Shown: positions 18,402-26,190, counted from the first letter of the stretch. The stretch is 26,330 nucleotides of DNA from Collinsella sp. AF23-2 (GCF_003459245.1 NZ_QRVG01000022.1:1-26330); one strand, 5' to 3'. Numbers and translations: made by a program. The notes: a model not told the origin generated them from the letters alone.

Positions 18402-19661
18402 TTAAATACGCTGCTTGGGCTCGGTGACGATGGCTCGGACGATGCGGGGGCGATCGGTGAGGTCGTGGACGATGCGCACGTCCGACAGACCCGCTTGACG
18501 GCAGAGCTCGGCCGCAGCGTCGAGCGCGCCCTCGTAGAGCTCGCAGGCAAAGAGGCCGCCGGCGCGCAACATGTAGGGCGCCGCGTTGAGCAGGCGGCGG
18601 AAGATATCGAGGCCGTCGGCACCGCCCTCGAGCGCCAGATCGGGCTCAAAGTCCTTGACCTCGTGCGGCAGCGAGCGCATGACATCGGTCGGAATGTAAG
18701 GCGGGTTGGAGACGAGCACGTCAAAGGTGCCCCACTCGTCGTGGGGAATGGAGCTCACCAGGTTGGTGAGGCTGAAGGCGACCTCATCGGACGTGAGCCC
18801 GAGCGCGTCGCGGTTTTTGGTGGCCAGGTCGATGGCGCGCGGCTCGATATCGGTAGCAGTGCAGGTGACGTGGCCGCGACGCTCCCAGGCAAGCGAGAGC
18901 GAGATGCAGCCCGTGCCGCAGCCGACCTCGAGAACGCGGGCGATGCAGGGCTCGGCTGGAGCAGATGCGTTGGCCTCGGCGGCATCTTGCGCGGGAGTCG
19001 TCTGTTGGTCGTTGCCCTCAATGGCGATGCCGTATTCGTCGAGCTCGGGCTCGGGGGTTTCCATGGCCTCTGCTTCTGCCGCCTGCGCGGCGGCTTCCTC
19101 GGCCTCGCGATCGGCAAGCTCCTCGGCATAGGCGCGGCTGCCGAGCACGTCGCTACCCAGCGCAGCCTCATCGGCGGCCGTCAGGTTGGCGGCACGGCGC
19201 TCGGCGGTCGCGCGTTCGTCGGCCAGCGCCGCCTCGGCTTTGCGGGCCTGCTCGACCTCATCGTTCCAAGGCAGCTCAACACGCTGACGGGCAGCAGCCT
19301 CGGGGCTCAGCACCTCGGCATCCAGATAATTGAGGACTTCCTCGACGAGCATCTCGGTCTCGGGGCGCGGAATGAGCACACCGGGGGCGCACGCGACGTC
19401 AATCATGCGGAACTGCGTGCCGCCGGTAATGTACTGCAGCGGCTCGCCTTTGGCGCGACGAACGACGGCCGCGTGCATGGTCTCGAGCTGGGCCGCGTTA
19501 AGCGTCTCGTCCATGCGCATATATAGGTCAATGCGCGCCAAACCCGTGGCAGCGCACAGCAGCCACTCGGCAGAAAGACGGGGGTGCTCCTCGCCGCGCT
19601 CGGCCAGGTACTCCTTGGTCCACTCGAGACAACGCTTGATGGTCCAGATCTCGTTTGCCAT
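18402..19661 (-). CDS. prmC: Peptide chain release factor N5-glutamine methyltransferase with large insertion
   Basis: PrmC (HemK) methylates the glutamine of the GGQ motif of RF1 and RF2. The N-terminal helical domain (1-80), IPRPETE (97-103), the SAM motif VLEVGCGTG (243-251) and the catalytic NPPY (319-322) are all intact. The protein is 419 aa, against about 280 in the family. The excess is one ~125-residue block (about 115-240) rich in Ala and Glu, inserted between the PRPETE helix and the SAM motif; it is low-complexity and probably disordered or helical. ATG at 19661 is chosen for GAGGGGAGAG just upstream; the frame runs 25 codons further without family similarity. Its substrate gene prfA lies upstream on the same strand but 665 bp away. 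Confidence 0.93.
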   Translation of the reverse strand: MANEIWTIKRCLEWTKEYLAERGEEHPRLSAEWLLCAATGLARIDLYMRMDETLNAAQLETMHAAVVRRAKGEPLQYITGGTQFRMIDVACAPGVLIPRPETEMLVEEVLNYLDAEVLSPEAAARQRVELPWNDEVEQARKAEAALADERATAERRAANLTAADEAALGSDVLGSRAYAEELADREAEEAAAQAAEAEAMETPEPELDEYGIAIEGNDQQTTPAQDAAEANASAPAEPCIARVLEVGCGTGCISLSLAWERRGHVTCTATDIEPRAIDLATKNRDALGLTSDEVAFSLTNLVSSIPHDEWGTFDVLVSNPPYIPTDVMRSLPHEVKDFEPDLALEGGADGLDIFRRLLNAAPYMLRAGGLFACELYEGALDAAAELCRQAGLSDVRIVHDLTDRPRIVRAIVTEPKQRI

Positions 19662-19709
19662 GGGGCTCTCCCCTCTTAAGCGCCGGGCGGCGCGCGAATG
19701 TCGGAGCAG

Positions 19710-19736
19710 ATTGTAAGCGAGGCCAGCGCTTGGCAA
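19710..19736 (-). promoter_or_regulatory. Possible prmC promoter
   Basis: Minus strand: TTGCCA (19731-19736, 5 of 6), a short 15-nt spacer, then TACAAT (19710-19715, 5 of 6), about 48 nt before the prmC start codon. The spacer is below the usual 16-18. Confidence 0.35.
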
Positions 19737-19989
19737 GGGACGATTGAAGGCGATTATCGAGAATCAGCCCAGATTTTTGCTTGGAGCCCACCTGAAGTGT
19801 TCATTCGTCGACGTCTAAATCTGCATCCGTCAAGCTTTTGGCAAGGTTGCCCCAAAACTGACCAATATCTAACCAAGAACTTGCCACATCGCTTGACGCG
19901 CGACGCACCAAAAAGGACCCCGCGACTTCTTGGACGATTTTTCGAGCAATATTTTCAATTGCAGATGCATACCGTTAATTGCTTTAAGC

Positions 19990-20048
19990 GGGTAAATAGC
20001 TTAATTTCTAACAAAACAAATTGAATAAATTTGAAAAGCAATTTACCC
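19990..20048. repeat. A+T-rich inverted repeat
   Basis: GGGTAAATAGCTT (19990-20002) and AAGCAATTTACCC (20036-20048) match at 12 of 13 positions as an inverted pair. The 33 bp between them are almost all A+T. It is strikingly unlike the rest of the window in composition. Confidence 0.65.
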
Positions 20049-20053
20049 AACCT

Positions 20054-20080
20054 AGTCATTTAAGAACGTCCCCAATGACT
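20054..20080. repeat. 27-bp REP-like unit 1
   Basis: The unit starts AGTCATT and ends AATGACT (a perfect 7-bp inverted pair), with the core GAACGTCCCC inside. Together with the next 32 bp it is repeated at 20113. Confidence 0.7.
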
Positions 20081-20112
20081 ATTCGGCAGCGATGGCAACG
20101 CCGCAGGTAGGT

Positions 20113-20139
20113 ACTCATTTATGTCTGTCCCCAATGACT
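20113..20139. repeat. 27-bp REP-like unit 2 (diverged)
   Basis: This unit has the same length and frame as unit 1 and ends with the same TGTCCCC-type core and AATGACT, but its left half has drifted. It is followed, like unit 1, by a short linker ending ACGCCGCAGGT. Confidence 0.65.
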
Positions 20140-20160
20140 GCATCCGGAGCAAGACAACGC

Positions 20161-20321
20161 CGCAGGTTGAGCATAAGTCAGCGAAAACGCCCCTAAGCGA
20201 GCAAGGTGACGTGAAAGAGGAGGGAAGCGTACTTTGGTACGCGACCGACGATTGAACGTCAGATTGCCGCTTAGGGGCGTTTGCAGCGTCGAGCCGTTAC
20301 GCGGTTTGGCAAAACCGCGTA
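20161..20321 (-). repeat. Structured intergenic repeat, copy B
   Basis: The left border GCAGGTTGAGC-x4-GTCAGCGA and right border GCAGCGTCGAG match copy A. The main stem is different in sequence: AAACGCCCCTAAGCG (20185-20199) pairs perfectly with 20268-20282, with an inner GCGTAC-TTTG-GTACGC hairpin (20227-20242). The terminal hairpin (20298-20307 and 20312-20321, loop GGCA) corresponds to that of copy A with compensatory base-pair swaps, and ends 5 nt before the prfA stop codon. Confidence 0.75.
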
Positions 20322-20326
20322 GCCCA

Positions 20327-21394
20327 CTACACGGCCTGTGCCAGCTTCTCGGCACGCTCGGCGGCGGCGAGCGCCTCGATGACGGTGCCGAGCTGGTCGC
20401 CCAGGAGGACGCCGTTGTAGGTGGAGTTGAAGCCGATGCGGTGATCGGTCACGCGGTCCTGGGGCTGGTTGTAGGTACGGATCTTCTCGGAACGGTTGCC
20501 GTGGCCGATCTGGCTCTGGCGCTCGGCACCGAGCTCCGCCTGCTGCTTCTCGAGCTCCATCTCGTACAGACGGGCGCGCAGCATCTGCATGCAGACTTCG
20601 CGGTTCTGGATCTGGGAGCGCTGTTCCTGCGACTGCACCACGGTGTTGGTGGGCAGGTGGGTGATGCGCACGGCGGAGTAGGTGGTGTTAACGCACTGAC
20701 CGCCAGGGCCGGAGGCACAGTAGGTATCGATGCGCAGGTCGGACTGGTTGATCTGAACGTCGATCTCCTCGGCCTCGGGAAGCACGGCGACGGTTGCCGT
20801 GGAGGTCTGGATGCGACCCTGGGACTCGGTCTTGGGAACGCGCTGGACGCGGTGCACGCCGGACTCGAACTTCATGACGGAGTAGACGCGGTCGCCCTCG
20901 ACCTTGAACTCGATGGACTTAAAGCCGCCGGCCTCGCTGGGGCTGGAGTCGAGCACGGTGGTCTTCCAGCCGCGCGACTCGCAGAAGCGCTGATACATCT
21001 TGTACAGATCGCCGGCAAAGATAGCCGCCTCGTCGCCACCGGCGGCGGAGCGAATCTCGACGATGGTGTTCTTGTCGTCGTTGGGGTCGCTCGGGATGAG
21101 CATGTACTTGATGTCTTCCTCGAGCTGGGGAAGCTTGGCCTCGTTTTCGGAGATGTCCATCTGGAGCATCTCCTTCTCATCGGCATCGGTGGTATCGTGG
21201 AGCATCTCCTTGGCGGCCTCGATGTCATCGAGCGCGCCGATGTACTCACGCGAAGCGGCGATGAGGTCGGACTGGTGCGCGTACTCCTTGTTGAGACGCG
21301 TGAACTCCTTGATATCAGAGGCGACGGCCGGGTCGGAGAGCTTCTTCTCGAGCTCCTCGTAGGCCTTGATAATCTTTTCGAGCTTGTCGCGCAT
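20327..21394 (-). CDS. prfA: Peptide chain release factor 1
   Basis: RF1 reads UAA and UAG in the ribosomal A site and triggers peptide release. The GGQ motif is at 231-233, and the codon-recognition tripeptide position reads PKT (187-189), as expected for RF1 rather than the SPF of RF2. The 355-aa length is normal. The residue after GGQ is Cys, where many RF1s have His, but this position varies between phyla. ATG at 21394 is preceded by AAAGGAG. PrmC, which modifies the GGQ glutamine, is encoded downstream on the same strand beyond a repeat-filled gap. Structured repeat copy B begins directly after the stop codon. Confidence 0.97.
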   Translation of the reverse strand: MRDKLEKIIKAYEELEKKLSDPAVASDIKEFTRLNKEYAHQSDLIAASREYIGALDDIEAAKEMLHDTTDADEKEMLQMDISENEAKLPQLEEDIKYMLIPSDPNDDKNTIVEIRSAAGGDEAAIFAGDLYKMYQRFCESRGWKTTVLDSSPSEAGGFKSIEFKVEGDRVYSVMKFESGVHRVQRVPKTESQGRIQTSTATVAVLPEAEEIDVQINQSDLRIDTYCASGPGGQCVNTTYSAVRITHLPTNTVVQSQEQRSQIQNREVCMQMLRARLYEMELEKQQAELGAERQSQIGHGNRSEKIRTYNQPQDRVTDHRIGFNSTYNGVLLGDQLGTVIEALAAAERAEKLAQAV

Positions 21395-21685
21395 GGCGGG
21401 ACTCCTTTATATGCGTGAAGGTGAAAATCGGCAGAGTTGATGGGGCGCGCGGCGCCACTACGGGGGTAAGCCCGGCTAGAACATGTCGATCTTCAGATAC
21501 ATGCGCATCCCTTCGCGTATGGGGTACATAGTTGCGGTCTAACCCATACATGATAGCGTGCGCAGGCAAACCTGCATATAACCCGCACGGAATGATTGGA
21601 CGCAGCCATTGGGGACGTTCCTTAACGACTAGTCGTTTGAGAACGTCCCCAACGGCTAACAAAGGGACTGTCGCTTTATCACATT
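21395..21685. other. Intergenic region between the M20 peptidase and prfA genes
   Basis: About 290 bp with no gene. It should contain the prfA promoter; TATCAT near 21550 (minus strand) is a possible -10 without a good -35. A GCAGG-CAAA-CCTGC hairpin lies near 21560-21573, and the REP-like pair at 21604-21657 lies downstream of the peptidase gene. Confidence 0.45.
21604..21657. repeat. Head-to-head pair of 27-bp REP-like units (54-bp palindrome)
   Basis: Two 27-bp units (21604-21630 and 21631-21657) abut in opposite orientation at GACT-AGTC. The outer 17 bp of each arm pair with one mismatch, a short mismatched segment follows, then ACGACT/AGTCGT pair to the centre with no loop. It lies 28 bp after the M20 peptidase stop codon and could end that transcript, although no long T run follows. 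Confidence 0.75.
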
Positions 21686-23101
21686 CTAGAGCGTTTGGAG
21701 TAGAGCGACGAGGAAGCGGATGCCCTGGAGGTAGGCACGGCGGGTGATGCGCTCGTTGGTGCCGTGGACGCCGCGATCACACTCGTCGTCATCAACCACA
21801 AAGGCCGAGAAGCGAATGCACTCAGGGCAAATACGCTGGTAGTTGGCAGCGTCGGTCGCACCGATCACGGTCGAGGGCACAATTGCCACCGGCTCGAATA
21901 ATCCGTTTTCCTCCGTCCCCAAAGGCTCACGGAAATAGTGGGCGGCGATGGCACGGACGGCCTCGAGCCCCGGCCCGCCGACACGCGGAGACGGCGAAGG
22001 CTCGGAGCTGCCGGGGCCGAGTTCGACCTCCACGCGCCCGGCAAGGCCCGCCGCGGCAACGGCCTCGCGGCAGCGAGTAGCGACATCGGCCACGCCCGTG
22101 CCCTCGAGCATGCGGAAGTTGATATTGGCCCACATGTCCTGTGGCATCACGTTGGCACCGGTGCTGCCGCCCTCGATCTGCGTGGGCGCGCAGGTAGTCG
22201 TCACCAGCGGATAGAGCTTTTTGCTGGCGAGGCAATCACGGACAATGGCGTCCCCGTTGGCGGCAATTTCATCGGCCGTGTAGAGCCCCAACTCGACGAG
22301 TTGGGCGGCAAGCAAGTCGGTCACGCGCGTCGGCCACTCGATATCGCAGATTGCGGTGATGGCACGGCTGAGCACCTCAAGCGACGTGCCGCCGTAGGGG
22401 TTGGAAGAATGTCCACCCGCGCTCTTTGTCTTGAGCACAATGTCGGCATAACCTTTCTCAGCCAGGTCGGCGTGCATGAGCCAACCCTCGCCCGCGCTGT
22501 ACTCGGCAGCCGGAACGATGCGGTAGTCGCCCTCGTCGATCAGGTACTCAAGCTCAATGCCGCGCCCCTTGAGCGCACGGCCGATGGCGCCTGCTCCGTA
22601 CTGCGTCGTCTCCTCGTCCTGGCCAAAGGCCAGGAGCAGCGTGCGCTCGTGCTGCCAACCGTGCGCCAGCGCATACTCGACAGCCTCGAGAATGCCTGCG
22701 ACCTGGTCTTTCATGTCGATCGCGCCGCGGCCCCAGATGTAGGTGTCGTCCACGCGCCCGCTAAAGGGGGCGTGCGTCCAGTCGGTCTCAGTACCCGGCA
22801 CCACGGGAACCACATCCATGTGGCCCATGAGCATAACGGGCTTAAGGGCCGGATCGCTGCCGGCAAGCGTCACCAGCAGTGAATGGTCGATAAGCTCGAC
22901 CTCGCCCGCCGCAAACACGCGCGGCCAGGCCTGCTGCATATAGGCGCGCAGGTCATCGAAGGGCTGCCAGTCCACCGCCTCGGCATCCATGCTCGAGACG
23001 GTCGGAAACGACAGCACGCGGCCCAAGCGCTCGCACGCGCCGGCCTCGTCTATATCGGCAAAATCGTCCTCATGCGCAAAGAAGCGCCAAACCTCGGCCA
23101 T
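21686..23101 (-). CDS. M20 family metallopeptidase (carboxypeptidase-like)
   Basis: This is a zinc peptidase or amidohydrolase of the M20 family. Metal and catalytic residues seen are GHMDVVPV (His94, Asp96), GRGAIDMK (bridging Asp129), the DEE of GQDEETTQYGA (Glu163, Glu164) and a C-terminal RGVHGTNER histidine. The dimerisation domain begins around AGGHSSNPYGG. No signal peptide is seen, so it is cytosolic. At 471 aa it resembles carboxypeptidase S-like members rather than PepT. The ATG at 23101 has GAAAGGA about 5 nt upstream. It follows an amino-acid ABC transporter on the same strand, which suggests hydrolysis of an imported dipeptide or N-acyl amino acid, but the substrate is unknown. 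Confidence 0.88.
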   Translation of the reverse strand: MAEVWRFFAHEDDFADIDEAGACERLGRVLSFPTVSSMDAEAVDWQPFDDLRAYMQQAWPRVFAAGEVELIDHSLLVTLAGSDPALKPVMLMGHMDVVPVVPGTETDWTHAPFSGRVDDTYIWGRGAIDMKDQVAGILEAVEYALAHGWQHERTLLLAFGQDEETTQYGAGAIGRALKGRGIELEYLIDEGDYRIVPAAEYSAGEGWLMHADLAEKGYADIVLKTKSAGGHSSNPYGGTSLEVLSRAITAICDIEWPTRVTDLLAAQLVELGLYTADEIAANGDAIVRDCLASKKLYPLVTTTCAPTQIEGGSTGANVMPQDMWANINFRMLEGTGVADVATRCREAVAAAGLAGRVEVELGPGSSEPSPSPRVGGPGLEAVRAIAAHYFREPLGTEENGLFEPVAIVPSTVIGATDAANYQRICPECIRFSAFVVDDDECDRGVHGTNERITRRAYLQGIRFLVALLQTL

Positions 23102-23125
23102 GACATCCTTTCGATTGTGATGACG

Positions 23126-23150
23126 AGGGCCGCCCCACCGGAGCGGCCCT
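23126..23150 (-). other. Hairpin between ABC ATPase and peptidase genes
   Basis: AGGGCCGC and GCGGCCCT (8-bp perfect arms) flank a 9-nt loop. No T run follows, so it is more likely an mRNA-stability or processing hairpin, or a Rho-linked attenuator, than an intrinsic terminator. Confidence 0.5.
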
Positions 23151-23173
23151 GTCGCATAAGCGTTTGCGGTCGG

Positions 23174-23959
23174 TTATTTGTCCTCGAGATAACGCGAGAG
23201 GAACTCGCGGGTGCGCTGGTGTTTGGGGTTGCCAAAGAGCTCGGCCGGCGCGGCGTCCTCGAGCACCACGCCCTTGTCCATAAAGACCACGCGGTCGGAC
23301 ACGGTTCGGGCAAAGGCCATCTCGTGCGTGACGACGACCATGGTCATGCCGTCGGCCGCGAGCTTGCGCATGACCTCGAGCACCTCGCCCACGATCTCGG
23401 GGTCGAGTGCCGAAGTCGGCTCGTCGAACAGCATGATCTGCGGACTCATGCACAGGGCGCGGGCGATGGCCACGCGCTGCTTTTGGCCACCGGACAGGCG
23501 ACCCACGGCGGCGTGCGCGAACTTTTCGAGCCCCACGCTCGTCAGATGCTCCATTGCGACCTTCTCGGCCTCGGCCTTGCGCATCTTTTTGAGCGTGACG
23601 GGCGCGAGCGTGCAGTTGTCGAGCACATCCATGTTGTTGAACAGGTTAAAGCCCTGGAACACCATGCCGATGTCCTCACGGAGTTTATTGATATTGCAGC
23701 GCTCGGCCGTAAGGTCCTGGCCGTGGAACCAGATGTGGCCCGCGTCCGGGGTCTCGAGCAGGTTGAGGCAGCGCAGGAAGGTCGACTTGCCCGAGCCCGA
23801 GGCGCCGATAATGGTGACGACCTCGCCGGGGTTAACGGACAGGTCGATGCCCCTGAGCACCTCGAGCGAACCGAAGCTCTTGCGCAGGCCCTCGACGCGG
23901 ATGAGCGGCTCTTTAGTTTGTGCGGCGGCCACAGCGCCGGTGGTAGTGGTATCTGCCAT
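23174..23959 (-). CDS. Polar amino-acid ABC transporter, ATP-binding protein
   Basis: This is the cytosolic motor of a PAAT/HisP-GlnQ-type importer. Walker A GASGSGKS is at 52-59, followed by the Q-loop FQGFNLF, the signature LSGGQKQR, Walker [14 protein letters not shown] and the switch histidine in VVVTHEM. The 261-aa length is typical. ATG at 23959 is chosen because GAGGAG lies 7 nt upstream; the longer frame adds an Arg/Pro-rich stretch that overlaps the permease gene. It is the third gene of the transporter operon, 22 nt after the permease. Confidence 0.95.
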   Translation of the reverse strand: MADTTTTGAVAAAQTKEPLIRVEGLRKSFGSLEVLRGIDLSVNPGEVVTIIGASGSGKSTFLRCLNLLETPDAGHIWFHGQDLTAERCNINKLREDIGMVFQGFNLFNNMDVLDNCTLAPVTLKKMRKAEAEKVAMEHLTSVGLEKFAHAAVGRLSGGQKQRVAIARALCMSPQIMLFDEPTSALDPEIVGEVLEVMRKLAADGMTMVVVTHEMAFARTVSDRVVFMDKGVVLEDAAPAELFGNPKHQRTREFLSRYLEDK

Positions 23960-23981
23960 GATGATTCTCCTCGTCTTGCGC

Positions 23982-25130
23982 CTAGTTGGAGCTGGGCAGC
24001 GTTGCCGGGGCCTCGGCGCCGAGCTTTTTGCCAAAGGCCTCGAGCAGGCGGCTCGCCACGAGCGTCAGGATCAGGTAAACCACGAGCGCCACGCAGTAGA
24101 CCTCCATCTGGCGGTAGTACACGCCGGCGACAGTGGTGGTGGCGTACATGAGGTCAAACACGCCAATGACCGAGAGCACCGACGAGTCCTTGATGTTGAT
24201 GATGAGCTCGTTGGTGAGTGCGGGGATCGCGTTTTTAATACCCTGGGGGAACACGACCTTGCGCATGGCCTGCCACTGCGACAGACCCAGCGAGCGCGCC
24301 GCCTCGGCTTGACCGGGGTCGATGGACTCGATGCCGCCACGCAAAACTTCCATCATGTAGGCGGTGGAGTTGAGCGAGATGGTGACGAGGCCAGCGGTGA
24401 AGGTACTCCAGATCTGGTTGGCCTGGGCGGTCTCGAAGCCCATGCCGCGCAAAACGGTGAAGCCCGCGTAATAGATGAGCAGGCCCTGGACCATCATGGG
24501 CGTGCCGCGCACGATGGTGGAGTAGATGGTCGCAAAGCCGCGGCCGATGCTCTTGAAGAAGCGCGTGAGATCGTTGTCCACACGGTCGAAGGTCTGAATG
24601 CGCAGGAACACAAAGAGCAGCGCCAGGAAGAATGCGATGACGGTGCCGAAGGTGGCAAGCGCGATGGTGATCTCGATACCGCGGATAAAGAAGTCCCCGC
24701 TCTTGTAGGTCATGTAGACCAGGCTCGACAAAAAGTCGCTGGGGTTGGAGTCCGAGACAATGCTCACCTGCACCAGGTCGATAAACGACATGACGCAACG
24801 GTCGATAAAGAAGATCACCGCAATAGCAACAACGACATAGCTGCCCAGGCGCGCGCCGCGACGGAAGCGCTCGGAAGCAAACGGCGACATTTCGCGATAG
24901 TCGTTCCAGTGCATGAGCTTGGTGACGAGCGCCGCCGCCGACACGACGAGCCAGGCCCAAAGAATCGCCCAGAGGCAGTCTTGGAACACGCCCGTAGGCG
25001 CCAAGAAGCTCAGCGGCGTGGGGTTGCGTTGGCTAAATGCCAGGCCGAGCGCCGCGATAACGCTCGTGCCCAGGTACACATAACGGTGGTCGGCCTTGAC
25101 AAAGGAGGCCAGGCGATTGATGGCTTTCAT
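23982..25130 (-). CDS. Polar amino-acid ABC transporter permease with N-terminal membrane extension
   Basis: The C-terminal ~225 residues are a standard HisM/GlnP permease with five helices (from [14 protein letters not shown]) and the EAA coupling loop [22 protein letters not shown], which docks on the ATPase. The protein is 382 aa, well over the usual 220-270. Residues 1-150 add about three extra hydrophobic segments (near 19-34, 50-72 and 95-117). The extension carries no recognised substrate-binding domain. ATG at 25130 has GGGAGG 5 nt upstream. It begins 9 nt after the stop of the binding-protein gene. The substrate is probably a polar amino acid. Confidence 0.92.
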   Translation of the reverse strand: MKAINRLASFVKADHRYVYLGTSVIAALGLAFSQRNPTPLSFLAPTGVFQDCLWAILWAWLVVSAAALVTKLMHWNDYREMSPFASERFRRGARLGSYVVVAIAVIFFIDRCVMSFIDLVQVSIVSDSNPSDFLSSLVYMTYKSGDFFIRGIEITIALATFGTVIAFFLALLFVFLRIQTFDRVDNDLTRFFKSIGRGFATIYSTIVRGTPMMVQGLLIYYAGFTVLRGMGFETAQANQIWSTFTAGLVTISLNSTAYMMEVLRGGIESIDPGQAEAARSLGLSQWQAMRKVVFPQGIKNAIPALTNELIINIKDSSVLSVIGVFDLMYATTTVAGVYYRQMEVYCVALVVYLILTLVASRLLEAFGKKLGAEAPATLPSSN

Positions 25131-25139
25131 GCTGCCTCC

Positions 25140-26066
25140 CTATGCCGGCTGACGATCGAGGCACGCGTCCCACATTTGGTCGCGTTCCTCTTGGCTAATG
25201 CCCTTGAGCGTCTTATCGATGAGCTTAAGCAGTCTGTCCGAGCCCTTGCGGCAGCCGACGTTTGCTGCGACCTCCTGCTTAAAGCCCTCGCCCTCGGCAA
25301 AATGGATGGGGACGATACCGGGATTTTGGGCCATATAGCCCTTCTCGTTTTCGGTGTTGTAGGTCACGGCGTCGCACGTGCCCTGCAGCAGATTCGAAAA
25401 CACCGTGGGGACGGAGTCGACCGGGTTTTTGTGCACAACGCCCGGGATCTCGTCAATGACAGTGTCGAGCATGGTGTCCTTTTGGCCGAGCACCGTGGCG
25501 CCGCTAAAGTCGCTGAGCTTGGTCGCGTTTTGGTAGGGCGAGCCCTCTTTTACGAACAGGCCAAAGTAGCCAATGAAGTACGGGTCGGAAAAGCCGACGG
25601 ACTCCTCGCGCTCGGGCGTGGCGCTCATGCCGGCAATGATGAGGTCGATCTGGCCGTTGTTGAGCGAATCGATAAGGCCCGAGAAGCTCTGCTTGACGGC
25701 AACAGGCTCGCCGCCGAGGGCCTTGCAGACGATCTTGGCGATCTGCACGTCGTAGCCATCGGCATAGGCTCCCTGCACGTTGTCGATGGGAATGGTGAAC
25801 TCGCTGGCCTCGGAAACCTGCCAGTTGTACGGGGCGTAGGCCGCCTCCATGCCAATGCGGATCTTATCCTTGCCGATAACGGAATCGGACAGGTCATCGC
25901 GACCGCCGCCCGTCGTGGGCTGGACCACCTTGAGTGTGGACGGACGCTGGCAGCCGGCAAGCGCGCCGGCGGCGACGGAAGCACTCGCAGCGAGAGCGCT
26001 ACCCAAAAAGATGCGACGGCTGCACACCAGCTGTGGATGCGCGTCGCGTTGATGGGGAGAATGCAT
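25140..26066 (-). CDS. Amino-acid ABC transporter substrate-binding lipoprotein
   Basis: This is a family 3 (SBP_bac_3) binding protein with the hallmark sequence IRIGMEAAYAPYNW, then GYDVQIAKIVCKALG and LIIAGMSATPEREESVGFSDPYF. The N-terminus has a twin arginine in SRRIFLG (16-22), a hydrophobic stretch, and the lipobox LAGC (Cys39), so it is probably a lipoprotein possibly exported by Tat. ATG at 26066 (308 aa) is chosen for GGGAAGG just upstream; the open frame runs 24 codons further. It is the first gene of the transporter operon. A glutamine-, cystine- or other polar-amino-acid ligand is possible and cannot be settled here. Confidence 0.93.
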   Translation of the reverse strand: MHSPHQRDAHPQLVCSRRIFLGSALAASASVAAGALAGCQRPSTLKVVQPTTGGGRDDLSDSVIGKDKIRIGMEAAYAPYNWQVSEASEFTIPIDNVQGAYADGYDVQIAKIVCKALGGEPVAVKQSFSGLIDSLNNGQIDLIIAGMSATPEREESVGFSDPYFIGYFGLFVKEGSPYQNATKLSDFSGATVLGQKDTMLDTVIDEIPGVVHKNPVDSVPTVFSNLLQGTCDAVTYNTENEKGYMAQNPGIVPIHFAEGEGFKQEVAANVGCRKGSDRLLKLIDKTLKGISQEERDQMWDACLDRQPA

Positions 26067-26166
26067 AATCTGCCTTCCCTGTTGAATCGTATGCTGACGA
26101 CTTAACAGGATATACGCCAGCGACCAGCAGCGCAGCACAAGCTCGAAAAATTAATAGACACACGGT

Positions 26167-26182
26167 AGTCATTGGGAACGTC
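26167..26182. repeat. Relic of the 27-bp REP-like unit
   Basis: AGTCATTGGGAACGTC matches the reverse complement of the REP-like unit over 16 bp with one change, then similarity is lost. It stands beside structured repeat copy C. Confidence 0.45.
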
Positions 26183-26190
26183 GATGTTTT

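Larger units (their letters stand above)
19662..20326. other. 665-bp gap between prfA and prmC
   Basis: No gene is supported. From prmC outward it holds the possible prmC promoter, about 250 bp with nothing recognised, an A+T-rich inverted repeat (19990-20048), two tandem units containing the 27-bp REP-like sequence (20054-20139), and structured repeat copy B (20161-20321), which reaches the prfA stop codon. A 108-codon plus-strand frame at 19698-20024 has no ribosome binding site and is not accepted. Confidence 0.6.

Noticed and set aside
19698..20024. 108-codon plus-strand open frame in the prfA-prmC gap
   Set aside because: No ribosome binding site before the ATG, no recognised motif, and its start overlaps the likely prmC promoter. 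A decayed gene cannot be excluded.
21482..21546. 17-codon leader frame upstream of prfA (minus strand)
   Set aside because: No convincing ribosome site and no codon pattern that suggests attenuation.
23211..26105. 964-codon plus-strand open frame
   Set aside because: It lies opposite the three well-supported transporter genes. High-G+C codon bias leaves long stop-free antisense frames; it has no recognisable domain.
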